Below, piece by piece: positions 1 to 4,428 of a stretch of DNA of 5,532 bases (position 1 is the first letter of the stretch; every line of letters starts with the position of its first letter). The stretch is taken from NCBI GenBank assembly GCA_003446295.1, contig DMBB01000362.1:1-5532 (forward strand). Reading direction: 5' to 3'. A program made the translations under genes and the position numbers. Below the pieces are notes generated by a model. The model made no database searches and was not told the origin of the DNA. It was given only the letters and a program-made list of their open reading frames with translations. The DNA is from Erysipelotrichaceae bacterium (GTDB taxonomy: Bacteria; Bacillota_I; Bacilli_A; Erysipelotrichales; Erysipelotrichaceae).

Positions 1-2
1 TC

Positions 3-206
3 GGACGCATCGTCAACTTCGGTTCAGCTGCTATGCTGAATTCCACATGGAAGAAAGTAAAGGCTGAAGCAGACAAAGCAGGCATCAAAATGGATGAACG
101 TGAATTCCACTGCAAAGGAGAATTCAAGGGAGTTCATAAAGGCAGACCGAATGCAGAAGATCTTGCGGCAGCTGCGGCTTTTGCAAAATCGATCGTCAGC
201 GAATAA
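3..206 (+). CDS. Flavodoxin-like protein, C-terminal part (5' end outside the window)
   Basis: This is an open frame running in from the left edge with no start in the window. It gives 67 residues and ends at TAA 204-206. The fragment begins GRIVNFGSAAML, and its last part, F-H-C-K-G-E-F then K-G-R-P-N-A-E-D-L followed by an Ala-rich helix and F-A-K, matches the C-terminal end of the flavodoxin family (C-K-G-x-F, G-x-P-x-x-x-D-L, final helix). Flavodoxins are small cytosolic FMN-carrying electron-transfer proteins. The FMN-binding N-terminal loop lies outside the window, so a flavodoxin-domain oxidoreductase cannot be excluded. No terminator is visible in the 36 bp before pcp, so co-transcription with it is possible. 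Confidence 0.72.
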   Translation, partial: GRIVNFGSAAMLNSTWKKVKAEADKAGIKMDEREFHCKGEFKGVHKGRPNAEDLAAAAAFAKSIVSE

Positions 207-222
207 CATAGAATTATCTTCA

Positions 223-232
223 TATACAGAAA
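223..232 (+). promoter_or_regulatory. TATACAGAAA motif, copy 1, fused to the pcp ribosome binding site
   Basis: The 10-mer TATACAGAAA begins 20 nt before the pcp ATG and overlaps the Shine-Dalgarno run AAGGCGG (231-237). The same 10-mer occurs at 936-945 and 2262-2271 in the same setting. At the third copy a -10 box lies 5 nt upstream, which would place the motif at the start of the transcript. Here no convincing -10 box is visible, so its role is inferred only. Confidence 0.4.
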
Positions 233-242
233 GGCGGTAGTT

Positions 243-884
243 ATGAGAATACTTGTGACCGGATTTGATCCGTTCGGCGGTGAAACGATCAATCCCGCGA
301 TCGAATCAGTCAAATTGCTGGATGATGTGATCGCAGGAGCAGAGATCATCAAGCTGGAAGTTCCTACAGTCTGCTATAAATCGATCGAAACGATCCGTCA
401 GAAGATCATAGAATGCGATCCGGATGTGATCCTTTCCATCGGTCAGGCAGGAGGCAGGACAGACTTATCTGTCGAACGTGTCGGCATCAATGTATCGGAC
501 TGTGCGATTCCGGACAATGAAGGAAATACACCGACCGATGAACCGATCTTTGCGGACGGTCCGGATGCGTACTTCTCAGCACTGCCGATCAAGGCTATGG
601 TCCGTGAGATCCGAGCGGCAGGCATACCGGCTTCCGTATCCAATACAGCAGGTACGTTTATCTGCAACCACGTACTGTACGGGATCCGCTATGTATGTGA
701 ACATGAGTTCCCGGGCAAGCGGAGCGGCTTCATACACATTCCGTTCATGCCGGAACAGACTGTCAACAAGCGCAATATGCCAAGCATGAATCTGAATGAT
801 ATCGTCAAAGGACTGACCGCAGCGATCACTGCGATTGTACAGTACACTGATGATATCCAGGCTTCAGAAGGAACAACACACTGA
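243..884 (+). CDS. pcp: Pyrrolidone-carboxylate peptidase (pyroglutamyl-peptidase I)
   Basis: The 213-residue protein has the usual length of bacterial Pcp, peptidase family C15. This cytosolic cysteine peptidase removes N-terminal pyroglutamate from peptides. The N-terminus [13 protein letters not shown] is the family signature. The catalytic triad is visible: Glu78 in [14 protein letters not shown], Cys141 in [15 protein letters not shown] and His165 in [11 protein letters not shown]. The spacing between these residues equals that of the Bacillus amyloliquefaciens enzyme (Glu81, Cys144, His168). The ATG at 243 has the ribosome binding site AAGGCGG (231-237) 5 nt upstream. The gene follows the flavodoxin-like gene by 36 bp and ends inside the stem of its own terminator. 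All key residues are present, so the enzyme should be active. Confidence 0.97.
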   Translation: MRILVTGFDPFGGETINPAIESVKLLDDVIAGAEIIKLEVPTVCYKSIETIRQKIIECDPDVILSIGQAGGRTDLSVERVGINVSDCAIPDNEGNTPTDEPIFADGPDAYFSALPIKAMVREIRAAGIPASVSNTAGTFICNHVLYGIRYVCEHEFPGKRSGFIHIPFMPEQTVNKRNMPSMNLNDIVKGLTAAITAIVQYTDDIQASEGTTH

Positions 885-911
885 AAACGGAGCACTCCGT
901 TTTCTTTTTTT
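883..911 (+). terminator. Intrinsic terminator of pcp
   Basis: A perfect stem (883-892 with 895-904, GAAAACGGAG with CTCCGTTTTC) is followed by seven T residues (905-911). The innermost pair would leave a 2-nt loop, so the real fold is probably 9 bp with a GCAC tetraloop. The left arm starts within the pcp stop codon (882-884). This should separate pcp from the downstream pair of genes. Confidence 0.9.
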
Positions 912-935
912 CGGTGAACTGTCTGTTTTTCTGCG

Positions 936-945
936 TATACAGAAA
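936..945 (+). promoter_or_regulatory. TATACAGAAA motif, copy 2, upstream of the 958-1707 gene
   Basis: This is the second copy of TATACAGAAA, 22 nt before the ATG at 958 and 1 nt before the Shine-Dalgarno GAGGAGG (947-953). It also forms an inverted repeat with the preceding bases: TTTCTG at 928-933 and CAGAAA at 940-945, 6 nt apart. The terminator at 883-911 leaves only about 45 bp for a promoter, yet no good -10 box is seen other than TATACA itself, with a poor -35 (GTGAAC, 914-919). Confidence 0.4.
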
Positions 946-946
946 T

Positions 947-953
947 GAGGAGG
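947..953 (+). promoter_or_regulatory. Strong ribosome binding site shared by two candidate ATG starts
   Basis: GAGGAGG ends 4 nt before ATG 958 and 7 nt before the directly following ATG 961. The second spacing is closer to optimal. The choice changes the protein by only one methionine. Confidence 0.75.
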
Positions 954-957
954 TTAC

Positions 958-1707
958 ATGATGGAACTATCATTTCTGCAGGAAAAAGAGATCGCCATAG
1001 CACAGGCACACGGATTATCGGAACAGCAGATCAGACTGCTGTCCAACGGAAAACTGAATTATCTTCAGATGGCCGTACTTAGAGAGGCCATGGAACAGGG
1101 GACTGACATGAAAACAGTCCGAAAAGCAGCCAGACCGAAACTGTCACCGGAAGATATGGCTGAACTGATCAGCCATCCGGAACAGATGAACAGGCCAGCC
1201 AGACAGCCTGTTCATGTACTGCCGCTGATACTGATCACATTATTTGCATGTCTGCTGTTCGGTATATGGAAATATACTGTATATTTACGAAGAGACAGGC
1301 TGGAACTGCGGTCGGAAGAGATCACACTGCTGTGCGGGGATGTATTTCAGCCATCTCAGTATATTCTCAGATATCCGCAGTCTGATGCGCTGTTTCTTCC
1401 TGAAGGCTTCACTGCACAGATACCGGAAAACCGTATTGCGGTATACCGGACTGCTTCCGGAGATCAGAAGATCCTGCGGATCAGGATCTATGACAAACAG
1501 AAACCAGTGATCAGGATCACTGAGACACCTGATCCGGAACACTGCATGGATGGCGTTTTGTCAGCGCATGACAATGCGGATGGAGAACTGATGGATTATG
1601 TGTCCTGCCGTGTGGAAGGCGGCCGGATCGTTTACTCCGTCAGCGATTCCTCCGGCAACCTGACAGAGGTCAGCTGTACTTACAAAGAAGAAAACGAAGA
1701 GGTTTGA
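958..1707 (+). CDS. Single-pass membrane protein with N-terminal helical repeats and a C-terminal Ig-like domain; function unknown
   Basis: The 249-residue protein has no family I can name with certainty. Residues 1-80 are charged and helical and contain two ~29-residue units (20-48 and 49-77) sharing I/V-R near the start and K-L-x(4)-M-A-x-L near the end. Such M- and L-spaced repeats resemble helical repeats common in gut Firmicute proteins. Residues 85-103 are a strong hydrophobic segment (VLPLILITLFACLLFGIW) flanked by basic residues, with no signal peptide, so a cytoplasmic N-terminus and an outer C-terminus are likely. Residues ~189-243 (DNADGEL, then IVYSVSDSSGNLTEV) match the end of Ig-like domains of the DUF5011 type found on Gram-positive surface proteins. 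Four cysteines (126, 196, 217, 240) lie in the outer part. The gene sits 4 bp before the acetyltransferase gene and is probably its operon partner. The start could instead be ATG 961. Confidence 0.8.
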   Translation: MMELSFLQEKEIAIAQAHGLSEQQIRLLSNGKLNYLQMAVLREAMEQGTDMKTVRKAARPKLSPEDMAELISHPEQMNRPARQPVHVLPLILITLFACLLFGIWKYTVYLRRDRLELRSEEITLLCGDVFQPSQYILRYPQSDALFLPEGFTAQIPENRIAVYRTASGDQKILRIRIYDKQKPVIRITETPDPEHCMDGVLSAHDNADGELMDYVSCRVEGGRIVYSVSDSSGNLTEVSCTYKEENEEV

Positions 1708-1711
1708 TAAA

Positions 1712-2215
1712 ATGATCAATATTGAAAGACTGTCCGGGAAATACCGTGTCAGAAAACTGGATGCACAAGATATAGAAGCCGTGAGGCATATCTGTCTGTC
1801 CAATCCGCTGTTTTATGAATATACGCAGGCACGGCCCGGATATGAAGACATTCAGCATGATATGACAGCACTGCCCGACGGGAAAGGACCGGAAGATAAA
1901 TATTATGTCGGGTTCTTTGATGAACGCGGCATGATCGCTGTCATGGATCTGATCGACGGGTATCCGGATGAACAGACTGCCTTTATCGGTTTCTTCATGA
2001 TGGACAAAGACTATCAGGGCAAGGGAACAGGAACTGCCATCATTTCAGAAGTATGTGCTTATCTGAAAGAGGCAGGATTTGCGGCAGTGCGCCTGTGCAT
2101 TAATAAAGGAAATCCTCAGTCAACACATTTCTGGACCAGGAACGGGTTTCAGATCCAGAGAGAATACGTACGTGAGGACGGTACAGTATATCTTGCGCAA
2201 AGGCAGCTGAGCTGA
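1712..2215 (+). CDS. GNAT-family N-acetyltransferase
   Basis: The 167-residue protein is typical in length for a Gcn5-related acetyltransferase, which moves an acetyl group from acetyl-CoA to an amine. Acetyl-CoA motif A is clear: the strand FIGFFMM (91-97) is followed by Y-Q-G-K-G-T-G-T-A (101-109), the Q-x-x-G-x-G signature that grips the pyrophosphate. The later segment NKGNPQSTHFWTRNGF (131-146) is the usual motif B region, ending in the family's W-x-x-x-G-F. The substrate cannot be read from sequence. The ATG lies 4 bp after the TGA of the upstream gene, with ribosome binding site GAAGAGG (1696-1702) inside that gene's last codons, so the two are likely translationally coupled. No terminator is visible after it. 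Confidence 0.93.
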   Translation: MINIERLSGKYRVRKLDAQDIEAVRHICLSNPLFYEYTQARPGYEDIQHDMTALPDGKGPEDKYYVGFFDERGMIAVMDLIDGYPDEQTAFIGFFMMDKDYQGKGTGTAIISEVCAYLKEAGFAAVRLCINKGNPQSTHFWTRNGFQIQREYVREDGTVYLAQRQLS

Positions 2216-2247
2216 CCATATCTTAAGAATGTCCGCGGCCTGAATAG

Positions 2248-2256
2248 TGGTACAAT
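2248..2256 (+). promoter_or_regulatory. Extended -10 promoter of the SH3b lipoprotein gene
   Basis: TG-G-TACAAT fits an extended -10 element (TGnTATAAT with one mismatch). Its position predicts a transcript start near 2262-2264, giving a 5' leader of about 20 nt that still contains the ribosome binding site. No -35 box with a 16-18 bp spacer is evident, which is normal for extended -10 promoters. Confidence 0.55.
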
Positions 2257-2261
2257 ACTTC

Positions 2262-2271
2262 TATACAGAAA
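2262..2271 (+). promoter_or_regulatory. TATACAGAAA motif, copy 3, at the predicted transcript start of the lipoprotein gene
   Basis: This third copy begins exactly 20 nt before the ATG, as at pcp, and leads straight into the Shine-Dalgarno AGAAGGGG (2271-2278). It lies 5 nt downstream of the -10 box TACAAT (2251-2256), so it would form the first bases of the mRNA. Confidence 0.45.
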
Positions 2272-2281
2272 GAAGGGGACT

Positions 2282-3043
2282 ATGAGAAAACTATTGATCG
2301 CTGCGTCCTGTCTGCTGCTGCTTGCAGGATGCTCCAAAAAGAAAAAAGATGATGAACCGGCTGAAACACCTAAACCCTCTGCTTCGGCTGCACCGGTCGT
2401 TGTGGTTACCCCGCCTGCGGAAAGCACACCTTCCGCCACGGCTAGTTCGAGTCCGACTCCTTTTGCGTATTCTACAATGACGCCGGAGCCCACTGCTGCG
2501 CCAACACCAACACCGACGCCGACAGCCAGTGCTGATCCTGTATATACTGCAGGAACATACGGATGGGTCGAGGTCAAAGTCGATGGTCTGAATGTACGCG
2601 ATAAAGCAGGTACTGACGGTAATGTAAAAGGCCAGACACAGAACGGTTCCAAACTGTACGTCTATGCAAAACCCGTACAGAACGGCGGCTACACATGGTA
2701 CAAGATCGATAAGGATTCAGAACAGTGGATCGCTGACAAGGACGGCACATGGCTGAAATACACATCCTATCCGGAAGCAGTGTCAGCAGATACGATCACA
2801 GGTGATCCTGTCAAGACAGACGGAACAGTCGGATGGGTACTGGTCAAGGTCGATCAGCTGAACATCCGTGATAAGTCCGGTACAGACGGAAAAGTAGTCG
2901 GCCAGGCTAAGAACGGCGGCAAATACTATGTATATGGAGAACCTGTATCTGCAGGCGGCTATACATGGTATAAGATCAGCGGTACAGACAATGCCTGGAT
3001 TGCAGATTCCGGTGAATGGCTGACATATACGAAATTTGAATAA
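2282..3043 (+). CDS. Surface lipoprotein with two bacterial SH3 (SH3b) domains
   Basis: The 253-residue protein begins with a lipoprotein signal peptide: MRK, a Leu-rich core and the lipobox L-A-G-C, with Cys17 as the predicted lipidated residue. KKKK follows, then a Ser/Thr/Pro-rich spacer (about 25-86) that includes a TPTPTPT run. Two tandem SH3b domains follow, about 91-160 and 181-250. They share GWV-x-VKVD-x-LN-x-RDK, GTDG, GGYTWYKI and WIAD. I count about 44 identical residues of 67 aligned. SH3b domains usually bind peptidoglycan or other wall components, so the protein probably projects into the wall from the outer membrane leaflet. No catalytic domain is present, so it may be a wall sensor, adhesin or accessory factor. 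The ATG at 2282 has ribosome binding site AGAAGGGG 3-4 nt upstream. Confidence 0.9.
   Translation: MRKLLIAASCLLLLAGCSKKKKDDEPAETPKPSASAAPVVVVTPPAESTPSATASSSPTPFAYSTMTPEPTAAPTPTPTPTASADPVYTAGTYGWVEVKVDGLNVRDKAGTDGNVKGQTQNGSKLYVYAKPVQNGGYTWYKIDKDSEQWIADKDGTWLKYTSYPEAVSADTITGDPVKTDGTVGWVLVKVDQLNIRDKSGTDGKVVGQAKNGGKYYVYGEPVSAGGYTWYKISGTDNAWIADSGEWLTYTKFE
2561..3022 (+). repeat. Tandem duplication encoding the two SH3b domains (period 270 bp)
   Basis: Unit 1 (2561-2752) and unit 2 (2831-3022) are offset by exactly 270 bp. The best-conserved stretch, coding for GGYTWYKI (2684 onward and 2954 onward), differs at only a few third positions. The units are joined by a diverged 26-residue linker. This is duplication within the gene, not a mobile repeat. 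Confidence 0.8.
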
Positions 3044-3055
3044 ACAGAACGGTTT

Positions 3056-3077
3056 CTGATAACAGATCAATTATCAG
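3056..3077 (+). other. Inverted repeat after the lipoprotein gene
   Basis: CTGATAA (3056-3062) and TTATCAG (3071-3077) are perfect 7-bp arms around an 8-nt loop, 13 bp after the stop codon. No T-tract follows. It may be an mRNA 3'-end stabilising hairpin that works with the next stem-loop. Confidence 0.45.
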
Positions 3078-3083
3078 TCACAC

Positions 3084-3123
3084 AATGCGGGTACCGCTGC
3101 AATGATCAGAGGTCCCGCATTTT
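3084..3123 (+). terminator. Probable intrinsic terminator of the lipoprotein gene
   Basis: AATGCGGG (3084-3091) pairs with CCCGCATT (3114-3121). ACC (3093-3095) with GGT (3111-3113) extends the stem across a 1-nt bulge. The stem ends in TTTT (3120-3123) and AT-rich sequence. The loop is long (15 nt) and the T-tract short, so termination may be partial. Confidence 0.6.
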
Positions 3124-3210
3124 ATATTTGTTCCGTTACTGCAAAACATTTTTATATTTTATTCGTGGAACCGTCATATTTCTGTCCGTATATATAAGTG
3201 TCAGACATCA

Positions 3211-3228
3211 GCAGAACGATCGTTCTGC
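3211..3228. repeat. Perfect 18-bp palindrome upstream of the tnpB remnant
   Basis: GCAGAACGATCGTTCTGC reads identically on both strands, and it ends 7 nt before the ribosome binding site at 3236-3243. As RNA or single-stranded DNA it would fold into a 7-bp stem with a GATC loop. It could be the left-end hairpin of the dead IS element, which IS200/IS605 transposases recognise, or an operator. Confidence 0.6.
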
Positions 3229-3235
3229 ATTCACG

Positions 3236-3243
3236 AAAGGAGG
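3236..3243 (+). promoter_or_regulatory. Strong ribosome binding site of the tnpB remnant
   Basis: AAAGGAGG lies 7 nt before ATG 3251. It fixes that ATG, and not the longer open frame beginning at 3128, as the original start codon. Confidence 0.75.
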
Positions 3244-3250
3244 TCCTGCC

Positions 3251-3649
3251 ATGAAGAGATATAAAGCTTTGAAGATGCGCATCTGTCCGGCTGATGAACA
3301 GGTTTCTCTCATCAGACAGAGATTCCGTTTCTGCAGATTCATTCATATCCTATGCTTGAGCGATGAAACACGCTTATGCTGATACTGATTCCAGGTATCT
3401 GAGCATCCGCCGGCGGATCTGGCCTGTGTGCGGGAAAGGTCATAACCGAGGCGTGAATGCGTGATCAGCCTCAAACATGAAGGTTTACGAGTATCAGGTG
3501 TTTTAGCAAACACAACAAAAAAGACTGACCATACGGTGGCGGAGCATCGAAATCGGTCAGTCTGATAATCTCAAGCCTGCGGAGACAGCTATGTCGGGCA
3601 TTGTACGCAATGCAGTTATCTGTCGCTGAAGCAGGAAGTGAAATCTGAT
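3251..3649 (+). pseudogene. tnpB: TnpB (RNA-guided nuclease / OrfB of IS200/IS605) remnant, internally deleted and frameshifted
   Basis: The first 43 codons (3251-3379, stop 3380-3382) read MKRYKALKMRICPADEQ, then LIRQRFRFCRFIHILCLSD. This matches the TnpB N-terminus (K-x-R-I-x-P, EQ, L-I-R-x-x-F-x-x-C-R-F). After a large deletion, frame 3 (3420-3460) gives WPVCGKGHNRGVNA, the end of the TnpB zinc finger and its H-D-R-D-x-N-A motif with both Asp replaced. From 3464 the N-terminal frame resumes with ISLKHEGLRVSGV, then double stops at 3563-3568, then ACGDSYVGH and SLKQEVKSD to 3649, a typical TnpB tail. Roughly 250-300 residues, including most of the RuvC nuclease core and the first zinc-finger CxxC, are missing. 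TnpB normally uses a guide RNA from the element's 3' end to cut DNA; this copy cannot. Identification is by motif recognition, not by a search. Confidence 0.75.
3522..3563 (+). other. Inverted repeat in the tnpB 3' region, possible guide-RNA scaffold stem
   Basis: AGACTGACC (3522-3530) and GGTCAGTCT (3555-3563) are perfect 9-bp arms around 24 nt. A second hairpin, GCATTG-TACG-CAATGC, lies at 3598-3613. In active elements the omega (reRNA) scaffold is encoded at this end of tnpB. Assignment as omega RNA is inference. Confidence 0.4.
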
Positions 3650-3696
3650 CGGAAATGTATTCAATTACAGCCTGTGAAAGAGGTTTTCCGTATCAG
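3645..3696. other. Long inverted repeat between the tnpB remnant and the membrane-protein gene
   Basis: CTGATCGGAAA (3645-3655) pairs with TTTCCG-T-ATCAG (3685-3696): 11 paired bases with one bulged T around a 29-nt loop. It could be the right-end hairpin of the dead element, or the 3'-end hairpin of the minus-strand gene that stops at 3721. No T-tract follows it on either strand. Confidence 0.45.
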
Positions 3697-3720
3697 GTTT
3701 CTGGCATATCGGTGTCCTTG

Positions 3721-4218
3721 TCAGCCGACAAGTCCCCCGATGACTCCGTATGATAGTGTTGTCATGATGACTGCGGCGAGGAAGACGCCGATCAGGATCG
3801 AAATGGATGCTTTTTTGAGATCCATATCGAATACTGCAGCTACCAGACTGCCTGTCCAGGCACCTGTGCCGGGCAGGGGAATACCGACAAACAGTGTCAG
3901 TCCCAGGAATCCATATTTGTCGATCTTCGGTTTATTCTTTGCAGCCTTGTCTTCAAGCCATTTCGCCACTTTGGAGAGATGGTGATCTGCCATCCAGTGA
4001 ATAATTCGCTTGATGAGCAGCAGGATGAAGGGAATGGGAAGAATGTTTCCGCATACGCAGATGAATACTGCTTTCCACATCGGGATCTGAAGCAGTTTTG
4101 CCAGGATCAGTCCGCCTCTTTCTTCGATCAGCGGCAGCATACTGACTATAAATACGGACAATTCGGGTGAGATATGCTGTCCGATCGTCGCCATAAACCA
4201 ATTTAAAAATGCGTCCAT
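3721..4218 (-). CDS. Small multi-drug export family membrane protein (COG2426-like)
   Basis: The 165-residue integral membrane protein matches the family named 'small multi-drug export' (Pfam Sm_multidrug_ex), whose transport role is by name only; no substrate is firmly established. Family hallmarks are visible: LPLIEERGGLILA (28-40), GNILPIPFILLLI (57-69) and GIPLPGTGAWTGSL (112-125). Hydrophobic segments lie near 19-42, 47-70, 102-125 and 134-160. A basic, amphipathic stretch (71-101, with WLEDKAAKNKPKIDKYG) probably forms a cytoplasmic loop. The start has ribosome binding site GAGGT (complement of 4224-4228) 5 nt upstream. The gene is divergent from the PhnD-like gene and converges on the tnpB remnant. 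A short hairpin, CTTGTC-AGCC-GACAAG (3717-3732), overlaps its stop codon. Confidence 0.9.
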   Translation of the reverse strand: MDAFLNWFMATIGQHISPELSVFIVSMLPLIEERGGLILAKLLQIPMWKAVFICVCGNILPIPFILLLIKRIIHWMADHHLSKVAKWLEDKAAKNKPKIDKYGFLGLTLFVGIPLPGTGAWTGSLVAAVFDMDLKKASISILIGVFLAAVIMTTLSYGVIGGLVG

Positions 4219-4243
4219 AATCTACCTCTAGCTAACCAGTAAA

Positions 4244-4271
4244 CATTAACACAGTAGAGTAAATGAATCAA
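4244..4271 (-). promoter_or_regulatory. Possible promoter of the small multi-drug export gene
   Basis: On the minus strand, TTGATT (complement of 4266-4271) and TTAATG (complement of 4244-4249) are 16 bp apart and would start the transcript about 20 nt before the ATG. Both boxes are imperfect, so this is tentative. Confidence 0.3.
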
Positions 4272-4279
4272 ATGGAATC

Positions 4280-4331
4280 GGCGGACTGGCTGCGCCGCCT
4301 GCATCCGCTTCTTCAGACGCGGAAGAATTTT
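4280..4331. other. GC-rich cluster of overlapping inverted repeats in the divergent intergenic region
   Basis: The cluster contains GGCGG (4280-4284) with CCGCC (4295-4299), GCGGA (4281-4285) with TCCGC (4304-4308), and TTCTTC (4309-4314) with GAAGAA (4322-4327) followed by TTTT. The folds compete with each other. The last resembles a weak plus-strand terminator, although no plus-strand gene upstream needs one here. The rest of the 210-bp intergenic region is AT-rich promoter sequence. Confidence 0.35.
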
Positions 4332-4369
4332 AAAACCAGGGTTCTTGCATGAAAAAAAGATAAAATCTG

Positions 4370-4398
4370 TTGTAAGTGCAAACTATTTTGAATATAAT
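4370..4398 (+). promoter_or_regulatory. Sigma-A type promoter of the PhnD-like gene
   Basis: TTGTAA (4370-4375), a 17-bp spacer and a perfect TATAAT (4393-4398) predict a transcript start near 4405. This is the best promoter in the window. It starts transcription downstream of the ATG at 4345, which argues against that longer open frame. Confidence 0.8.
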
Positions 4399-4403
4399 GC
4401 CGT

Positions 4404-4417
4404 TGTGATTAATCACA
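4404..4417. promoter_or_regulatory. Candidate operator: perfect 14-bp palindrome at the transcript start
   Basis: TGTGATTAATCACA is a perfect palindrome that begins 6 nt after the -10 box and touches the ribosome binding site AGGAGG (4417-4422). A protein bound here would block initiation. The half-site TGTGA resembles the CRP/FNR family, but the 4-bp centre matches FNR spacing, not CRP. The regulator is unknown. Confidence 0.55.
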
Positions 4418-4428
4418 GGAGGAAAGAA

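Larger units (their letters stand above)
3211..3696 (+). mobile_element. Degenerate IS200/IS605-type element (tnpB-only or internally deleted), ends not defined
   Basis: The TnpB N- and C-terminal coding remnants, with inverted repeats at both sides, indicate a decayed or deletion-derived element. Limits given here run from the palindrome (3211-3228) to the end of the inverted repeat 3645-3696. No TnpA gene is present. Members of this family lack terminal inverted repeats and target duplications, so true ends cannot be fixed from one copy; the AT-rich stretch 3122-3205 may belong to the left end. Confidence 0.5.

Noticed and set aside
2149..2652. 167-codon open frame on the minus strand with a Val/Gly repeat
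   Set aside because: It is antisense to the acetyltransferase end and the lipoprotein linker. The Val/Gly run is simply the complement of the Thr/Pro codons.
3084..3121. T-box riboswitch (GGTACCGC followed by GGTCCCGC resembles the T-box and its terminator)
   Set aside because: A T-box needs a long structured leader upstream, but that space is coding sequence of the lipoprotein gene. The bases before GGTACCGC do not match the T-box consensus, and no amino-acid gene follows.
3128..3250. 5' extension of the tnpB-remnant frame to position 3128
   Set aside because: The start there has no ribosome binding site and the extra residues do not resemble TnpB. AAAGGAGG at 3236-3243 points to ATG 3251.
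3638..3985. 115-codon plus-strand open frame beginning at GTG
   Set aside because: Its first codons are the TnpB tail frame, and the rest is antisense to the well-supported small multi-drug export gene. No ribosome binding site suits it.
4345..4428. Upstream ATG at 4345 as the start of the PhnD-like gene
   Set aside because: It lies before the promoter's predicted transcript start, lacks a ribosome binding site, and would bury the lipoprotein signal peptide 28 residues inside.
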